From Lingula anatina (Eukaryota > Brachiopoda > Lingulata > Lingulida > Lingulidae), in contig NW_019773752.1 of NCBI RefSeq assembly GCF_001039355.2, positions 1-25,074 on the forward strand: a DNA stretch of 25,074 bases, written 5' to 3'. Numbering within the stretch: position 1 is the first letter of the stretch; each line of letters starts with the position of its first letter. A model generated the notes under the pieces. The model worked only from the letters and a program-made list of their open reading frames with translations. It did not search any database and was not told where the DNA came from. Made by a program: the position numbers and the translations under genes. Positions 19,112 to 25,074 of the stretch are shown in pieces.

Positions 19112-19670
19112 GACTGAATGCAACCCCACTTACATCCGTTTTAAGTTCTGCCAAAAGCTTATAAAAATACAGCACGACCCACTGGCATTACGTCTACAAG
19201 TTAGAGGATCATGATTTGCAGTATTTCTAACAAAGAACTGTTCAAATGCAGACATCATGATCAAATGGCAATAAGTTAAATCACAAAGCCAGTCATTTAT
19301 ATATAATTACAAGAAGGAGCGGATGGATTCACGTTTGCCTTCTATTGTGTTTCAACTGAAATAAAATATAAATATGGCAGCTTTGGAGAGAACTGTATAC
19401 AGTTGTTATAAAAATACCCAACATTTCAGCGTCAGTATTATTCTAAACCCCACTTACTACTTGGATTGTCTATTTTTTCATCCATGCAGACAGCATGTGG
19501 ATAATGAGTCCCACATGAAAATATTCCCACCAACCATGATATTGACTCTACACCTGAGGAAGATCTCCAAGTCTTTCTTCACTTTCCACATAAAGCCTGT
19601 AACAGTTCAATGAACTTTTGAACAAGCACTGAGAACAAATTCTGTAAACTCTCCATCCTCAAAACACAAT

Positions 19671-20681
19671 CTAAGCTATACTGCCCACAGCTTTCTCCGC
19701 AGCATCTCCCAGATCTGTAGCTGAAATTATTTTCATCCCACTGGCATCTAGAATTTTACGGGCTTCGTCCACATTTGTGCCTGGAAAAAAGAACAAAATA
19801 CTAAATTTAGAGCATTTCCTTCTCTCATATCAAGAAAAAGTTAAATACTGATCTCGATTAAGTTAAAAAACTGAAGTGAAGGAAAGAAAACTTGTTTTTG
19901 TCTGACATACATTATATTAATTTTTAGGCGGGCTCTCCTCTGCCAGTGAATGTAGGTGCACAGGTATGTTGATCTGTATATCTGATTGCATTCAGATTTA
20001 CAGTCCAGGTGTGTCAGCAATGGAAGTCCACTAGGAACTGTAGTCCGCTTCCCTTTACTTAGTACAGGTGGCATTAGTCCCATATACTAACCCCCAGCAC
20101 TCCAACTAACCCTAACTTGTACCCATCTTATGGGACCCCAGACTTCCATTCCAAGGACTACAATTCATGTTACACTTGCGGTGTTGGATCGATCTATGTA
20201 AAACAATAATTTCATTGGGAATAAGCTCTTACTGCTATGTATGCTGCAACAATATTATACAAACATTGCCATGGTGTTAGTTCTCTTTGCTTACCTTCTA
20301 ATCGTACTACCAGGGGGACTTGCAAATGAATGCTCTTCGCAGCGTTAGTGATACCCTCAGCAATAGTCTTACAGTTCACTATACCTCCAAATATGTTCAC
20401 AAGGATGGCTTTCACCTGTAAATCAAGGTGTCATATATAACACTGTTTCAAAAGGAATAAACTTGTTCCGAGACATATCCTCAAAAATTGTCCCCAACTT
20501 GTAAATGTCTGTTATGTCAAATTTGTTAGACAAGTTTCATTTAAGCCAATGATTATGAATACATTTTTTACATCTTTAAAATAAAACTGTGTGAGATTTT
20601 ATGTAACTGTCATAACAATAGAAACAAAGTATGCATTATGCCATTTAAGGCTTTGGAACCTAGAGGGACTCTCACTCACTC

Positions 20682-20712
<31 letters not shown>

Positions 20713-21982
20713 AGAAAAAATCTGAATGAAAAGCCAACAAGGTCATAAATTGGCAAACTGAAATGTTCTTGTAGCCTGCATTATGACAACATGCCAGGAT
20801 GTGTGGCAACAGCTTACCTGGGAATCTTTTGTAATGAGCTTGAATGCGTTTTCAACCATGCTTTCTGTTACACCACCTCCCACATCTAGGAAGTTCGCAG
20901 GTTCCCCGCCCTTCAACTTTATAATGTCCATGGTAGCCATTGCCAGACCTGCTCCATTCACTGATGAAATAAACACATAGGAAGAGTGACCTCGGAGTTC
21001 TGAACTTATTACATTCCAAGAGACAATTACATTTGTTAGCCAATTTGTTTATTAGTCCAACACATGTATGCTTCAGTAAACATTGTAGCTATGTTATCAG
21101 TTTTGTGTTTTGATAAAAATGAGAGTACATTTTTTCCTGCTGGACAACACAACATAATGGTGCAATTATGCAAGAAAATGTAGCCTTATGGCACAGTTGG
21201 TAGGTCAATTTAAGAATAATAAAATTAAAAGTCTCAGGCAAAGAAAAAACTTCCTATCTCCTCTATGGTGATTGCCAAACAAATTCAAACAGCATGAATT
21301 AATAACAAACAATAAAAATAAAACATAAGCTACCTTTGTGTCAAAAAGTTAACTGCAGTGGTGGTCTTGTACATGTAAAATAATAGAAATAGGTCACCGT
21401 TTGTATGAATATTTTATGCAATTACTGTACCTTACCTAAGCATGCAATATTGCCGTCCATGCCAATGTAGTTGAGGTCAGACTCATTGGCTTCCCGTTCC
21501 CTCCAGTCCATCTCCGATTTGTCTTCTGCATCGAAGAATTTTTTCTGTCGGAACCTTGCACTGTCGTCAAAATTAATTTTGGCATCAAAGCAGATGACTG
21601 AAAAAATGATTATATATATATATTAAGTCAAAGAAAAAGTACAATTTTGTGTTTTTTTTCATATGCCAGAATATTAAAGTTAAGAGCGTAAATAAAATGA
21701 CAATAAATAAATAAATAAAACACTCTTATTTACCACTAAGTGCTAAAATTGATATCACATTAACAACAGGAACTTTACACAGTAATTTACAGGGATTAGA
21801 CAGAGGTGAATTCCTTGCCTGCACCCATGACTGCACTCGTATCAAAGGCACTTCTATCCCTGTTTCCCACTTCTTAAAGTCTCACCTTTGCCCTGTGTTG
21901 TCTCTGCGATGGGGTTCACCTCTATCTGTGTGGCGTCAATCTGTATGAACATGTTGTACATCTTCTTTATCTGGTCAACAGC
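19671..21982 (-). CDS. SUCLG2: Succinyl-CoA ligase (GDP-forming) beta subunit, C-terminal half, five exons
   Basis: Mitochondrial citric acid cycle enzyme that converts succinyl-CoA and GDP to succinate, CoA and GTP as a heterodimer with SUCLG1. Exons in transcript order: 21886-21982, 21436-21597, 20818-20960, 20295-20415 and 19671-19780, all GT-AG with matching phases. Together they give 210 residues; the family is about 430, so the N-terminal half lies beyond the right edge. Blocks in order: [61 protein letters not shown] and [17 protein letters not shown], ending at [11 protein letters not shown]. The last two blocks and the short C-terminus fit the GTP-type subunit; the ATP-type (SUCLA2) has a different, longer tail. 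The residues that decide nucleotide type are in the missing half. No lesion is seen. Confidence 0.93.
20682..20708. repeat. A homopolymer in SUCLG2-like intron
   Basis: A run of 27 As in the intron between the exons at 20818-20960 and 20295-20415. Confidence 0.95.
21702..21720. repeat. Short (AAAT)n tract
   Basis: About 19 bases of AAAT repeat in an intron of the SUCLG2-like gene. A short (TA)n tract lies nearby at about 21609-21625. Confidence 0.8.
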
Positions 21983-22291
21983 CTGATAAATAGGATAAAA
22001 CTTTTTGCTAAAAATTGACGAGAAACAAAAACAAGGCAACAAAGCTGTCAAATGGACAGACAGACATGTATATGATAACTATATGCCTGGTCTGTCCATA
22101 AAACAGAATGCACAATTTGCACGCACTTAAAAGAAAAACTTTAGCAAATATTATTTCAGTAACACATTTTCATTGTAATAGATATTAGTTAACCATGATG
22201 GTGTTCAGTTTTTAAGCATCAAGGCTCAAATGAGTAATATTTACAAATATGGCAGCTCCTAGCATCTAGCTCTCAAAAGCATTTTTAAATA

Positions 22292-22446
22292 TTAAAAACA
22301 AGGCAGCAAAGCTGTCAAATGTACAGACAAAAAACAGAAAATAAAGATGCAAAATTGGTCATTTTGTCAATTTTGATGCAATAATAAATAATGCTTATAA
22401 TAGCACTGTTAGTCAACACTGAATTTTAATCATGCACAACAGGTAA
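22292..22446. repeat. Dispersed repeat, copy 1
   Basis: It starts AAACAAGGCAGCAAAGCTGTC and resembles 24702-24842 along its whole length, through TTTTGATGCAA to TTTTAATCATGC and CAACAGGTAA. The opening motif also occurs at about 22030 with a few changes. The family is unknown to me. Confidence 0.7.
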
Positions 22447-22458
22447 CATGGTCAATAA

Positions 22459-22620
22459 CAGGAGTGGACCCAGAGATATTTTCTGACAGTATTCCAAAGT
22501 ATCTATGTTGATCCATCCTCCATTTTGATGGTCTTCCAACAGAAAAAAATAGATATCGGTCAATATAAACTTAAAAACCTGACCGTCTTCTGGAAGACTC
22601 AAGGTCTCAATCCATCCCTT
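22459..22620. mobile_element. hAT-type MITE, second copy (inverted)
   Basis: About 160 bases matching, in reverse orientation, the element at 7973-8132. The best-kept core is CTGACCGTCTTCTGGAAGAC. Ends read CAGGAGTGGACCCAGAG and, reversed, AAGGGATGGATTGAG, both decayed. CAATAA is present just outside both ends, so the original target duplication is partly preserved. It is more diverged than an active element would be. Confidence 0.75.
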
Positions 22621-22876
22621 CAATAAGACTGCAGTTTCAGGACCATGAGATTTCAAATTCACATGATGAAAGTCCCAATATTTGAGAAATGATGACAGTG
22701 CATAAAATAATATTACATAATGTTTAAAGACATAAAAACCAATACAACTGCTTATGTGGAAATACAGAAAGTGTGCAGAGCCTCAGGCGGACGGGAGTTA
22801 AAAGTCACAAATGCCAGTGTTTGAGAAAAAATTAAAAAGGAAAACATAAAACTAGAAAAGCACTCTGAGAGCGCAG

Positions 22877-23077
22877 ACCTCTGCCAAGGCAGCAATTTTT
22901 GATTATTATTGATTATTGATAGATTATTGATCCAAACCACCATTAAAAACTAATCATTGTCCTCCTTGACCCACTTCTGACAGTTCCTGAAAATTTCATC
23001 AAAATTGGTCCATAACTTTTTGAGTTATGTTGATGACAGACAAACAGGAGTAAAAACATAACCTCCTTGGCAGAGGT
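22877..23077. mobile_element. 201-bp MITE with ACCTCTGCCAAGG ends
   Basis: The 13-base left end ACCTCTGCCAAGG is the exact reverse complement of the right end CCTTGGCAGAGGT. The interior contains AAATTTCATCAAAATTGGTC and a stretch rich in GACAGACAAACAG, then ACATAACCTCC before the end. Elements with CCTCNGCCAAGG ends and this kind of interior recur in many animal genomes. No target duplication is clear. Confidence 0.75.
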
Positions 23078-23500
23078 AAATATAATTCCAATGAAGCTGC
23101 TATTCAAACTTTTAATCTTTGAGTTTGATATATATATATATATTAAAAACTTATTTGCAATATTAAACAAAATTTACCTGCATAATTATCACTGCTTCGT
23201 TATTATTAATCTAGCAGAGAGCTTAACCTTTGGGAGTTTACAGGGAAATATCAACAAGTGTGCTTTATGTAATCTCATTTAATGGCCTGTTAATTAGACA
23301 AATTACTTTATAACACTGAAATTAGCTAAGTGATACCTAAAGGAAATTTACAGACTGACCCTCTCAAAGGTCTTTCAGGTCCATAAGTCACAACTTAAGA
23401 AAAGCACAAAACAATAATGCACAAAATAGGAGACTGTATAAATACCACAATCTACTATTAAAAACATGGACATTAAGAAAATTTTATTACCACTGGGCTT
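23078..23500. other. Intronic sequence, nothing recognised
   Basis: AT-rich with a short (TA)n tract at about 23130-23143. No exon or named repeat is seen. Confidence 0.45.
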
Positions 23501-23760
23501 CATGCCCATGGGAGCTCTATGTCCCACATTGAAAATTCCAGTATGTGAAAGATAAAAATTTTCACAAAAAAAAAAAAACTATAACTTAAGAAAATTAACT
23601 AATGAGACAGATTTTCCAACTGAGGCTGTATTTCAGTCCTATGTTTCTTTTCTTTAAGTGTGAAAAGAGCAAGGTTTTCCTTTCACGGTCACTACGGAGG
23701 CAGTGCCCAAAATAGGGTTTTGTTCAATTTTGATGCAATATTACACAATGCTTAACAGCA
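23500..23760. repeat. Dispersed repeat, diverged partner of 24876-25074
   Basis: Blocks shared in order with 24876-25074: CTTCA(T/G)GCCCATGGGAG, TTTTCCAACT(G/C)AGGCTG, TTTCTTTT and a segment like GGCAGNNGCACCCAAAAT. A partial third copy appears at about 23820-23860 and a weaker one at about 22778-22830. An A run sits at about 23566-23578. Confidence 0.6.
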
Positions 23761-24308
23761 TAATAACCATCAGTTTTTTAATGATAAAATAAAACTATCA
23801 TGGATATTCAGAAAATGTGTCTGGCCCATAGAGTTCAGAGTCACACTTTGAAAAACAAATCTAAACAAGAGAAAACTGTATTGAAAAGAGTTTATTTCCA
23901 TTTTCAACACCTTTTTTACATAAAACAAAATAATTGATTTACTGTCATTTTTATATGTTCAATTAAAAAATATGTTGTCAAAGGAAAAATATTAATAGAA
24001 CAAATTTAAATGTCCAACTTGCTCCATTCTGAAATTCTTAACTTAGTGAATGATTGAATATGACGAACTGCAATGATATGAGTTCCTTTCCATTTTTGAT
24101 ACTTTATTACACAATGCACAATAAAAGGTGTATCGTCATTTTTATATTATCAACTAACAGTATTGCTAAGAAGCAGAAAATGTCAAAACAACACTTTTAC
24201 ATATCTAATTAGTTCCATAATGAGACTGTTAACATGCCTAAGAATTAAATCTGAAGAAAAACCACTTATATACAAAAAGGCTAATAACTTCATCAAAACT
24301 TAATTGAT

Positions 24309-24705
24309 CAAGCTTATTTTCAAACTTGATCTGTATACTAGTCAGACTGATCACTCCTGTGAGTTTCAAGACAAAAGGCTGATTGGCTTTCCTTAAAATG
24401 CGTTATCAGTGTTGCATATATGCTGAATAATGGAAAAAAACAGCATAACTTTAAATTTGTAAAAATAGTCCAATCAAGCCAATTTTCGAACTTGACCTGC
24501 GTATTATTAATATTAATCAGTTCTGTAAGTTTCAAGCCAAAAGGTAAAATGGTTTTCCACTTATCATGTTATTGGTGCTGCATATATACTGAAAAAAGTG
24601 AAAAAAAAAGCATAAATTCCCTAAAAATGACCAAATCATGCTGATTTTCGAACTTGACCTGCATATTATTAATATTCATCAGTTCTGTAAGTTTCAAGCC
24701 AAAAG
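24309..24705. repeat. Diverged tandem repeat, ~164-bp period
   Basis: A segment like TTTTCGAACTTGACCTGC followed by CAGTTCTGTAAGTTTCAAGC starts at about 24316, 24482 and 24644, spaced about 166 and 162 bases. The bases between copies also match (TGCATATATRCTGAA and AGCATAA). Copies 2 and 3 are closest. The third copy runs directly into the dispersed repeat at 24702. Confidence 0.8.
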
Positions 24706-25074
24706 AAACAAGGCAGCAAAGCTGTCAAATGTACAGACAAAAAGCAGGAAATAACAAAATAGGCTACTGTCAATTCTGATGCAAAAGTACATTATGTTAA
24801 ACTGCAAATTCAACATCAAATTTTAATTATGCTCAACAGGTAATACCAATGTAAGTAAAATGTGAAACAAGCATAAGGCTTCAGGCCCATGGGAGTTCAA
24901 GTTCACACTTTGAAAATGTAAAACTTCCAGAAAAAGAAGTCAATTAGACTGCTTTTCCAACTCAGGCTGCATTTTAGTCCTGTATTTCTTTTTTGAAAGT
25001 TTGGCAATCATAAGTAACATGGTTTTCCCATAATGGTCATCATGGCAGCAGCACCCAAAATTGTGTTTTCTTCT
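24702..25074. repeat. Dispersed repeats, second copies, to window edge
   Basis: 24702-24842 repeats 22292-22446 and about 24876-25074 repeats 23500-23760, in the same orientation and order. The two families may therefore be parts of one longer element. Confidence 0.6.

Larger units (their letters stand above)
21983..25074 (-). other. Long 5'-ward intron of the SUCLG2-like gene, repeat-filled
   Basis: The exon ending at 21982 begins at [10 protein letters not shown] in phase 0, so more coding exons must lie upstream in the transcript. None of the expected preceding sequence (the EQIDIxEGI region) is found up to 25074 on the minus strand, so the stretch is read as a single intron of at least 3.1 kb. 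It holds several repeat families, listed separately, and no other gene. Confidence 0.6.

Noticed and set aside
1-25074. CRISPR arrays, rRNA, tRNA, operons
   Set aside because: No regularly spaced identical repeats, no tRNA-like fold seen, and introns show this is animal nuclear DNA.

Overview
This is nuclear DNA of a marine-type invertebrate animal, most likely a lophotrochozoan or invertebrate deuterostome (clade not resolvable from sequence alone). Reasons: GT-AG introns, AT-rich spacers, many microsatellites, and several small inverted-repeat DNA transposons. Four protein-coding genes can be read, plus one gene fragment and many mobile elements. A three-base N run at 1736-1738 marks an assembly gap.

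Layout. Positions 1-2370 are transposon-rich: a (TTTA)n tract, a decayed Tc1/mariner transposase cut by a 247-bp inverted-repeat element with an exact TA target duplication, then a PIF/Harbinger-like element with long inverted arms and a transposase N-terminal remnant. A broken UDP-glycosyltransferase (UGT) fragment lies at 2665-3108 on the minus strand. Plus-strand asparagine synthetase (ASNS) occupies 3575-7834 in nine coding exons (551 aa predicted). A 160-bp hAT-type MITE sits in its 3' region. An intact single-exon UGT lies at 8569-10197 on the minus strand, convergent with ASNS.

A 2.6-kb spacer without a recognised gene precedes a minus-strand Toll-like receptor (12786-15813, two coding exons, 903 aa predicted). 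Its upstream side carries two NF-kB-like sites. The stretch 15814-19105 has no recognised gene, but holds a 215-bp MITE flanked by TAA, an (AAT)n tract and a dense cluster of TGACGT motifs. The 3' half of a minus-strand succinyl-CoA ligase beta-subunit gene (SUCLG2-like, five exons, 210 C-terminal residues) runs from 19671 to 21982. The rest, to 25074, looks like one long intron of that gene, packed with diverged repeats, a second copy of the hAT MITE and another palindrome-ended MITE.

The genes do not form a pathway. ASNS (amino-acid synthesis), UGT (ER conjugation of small lipophiles), TLR (innate sensing) and SUCLG2 (mitochondrial citric acid cycle) are an ordinary neighbourhood. The most informative content is the layered transposon history, the UGT fragment on the far side of ASNS from the intact UGT, and possible TLR control sites. 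I found no convincing sign of a wholly new multi-gene system.
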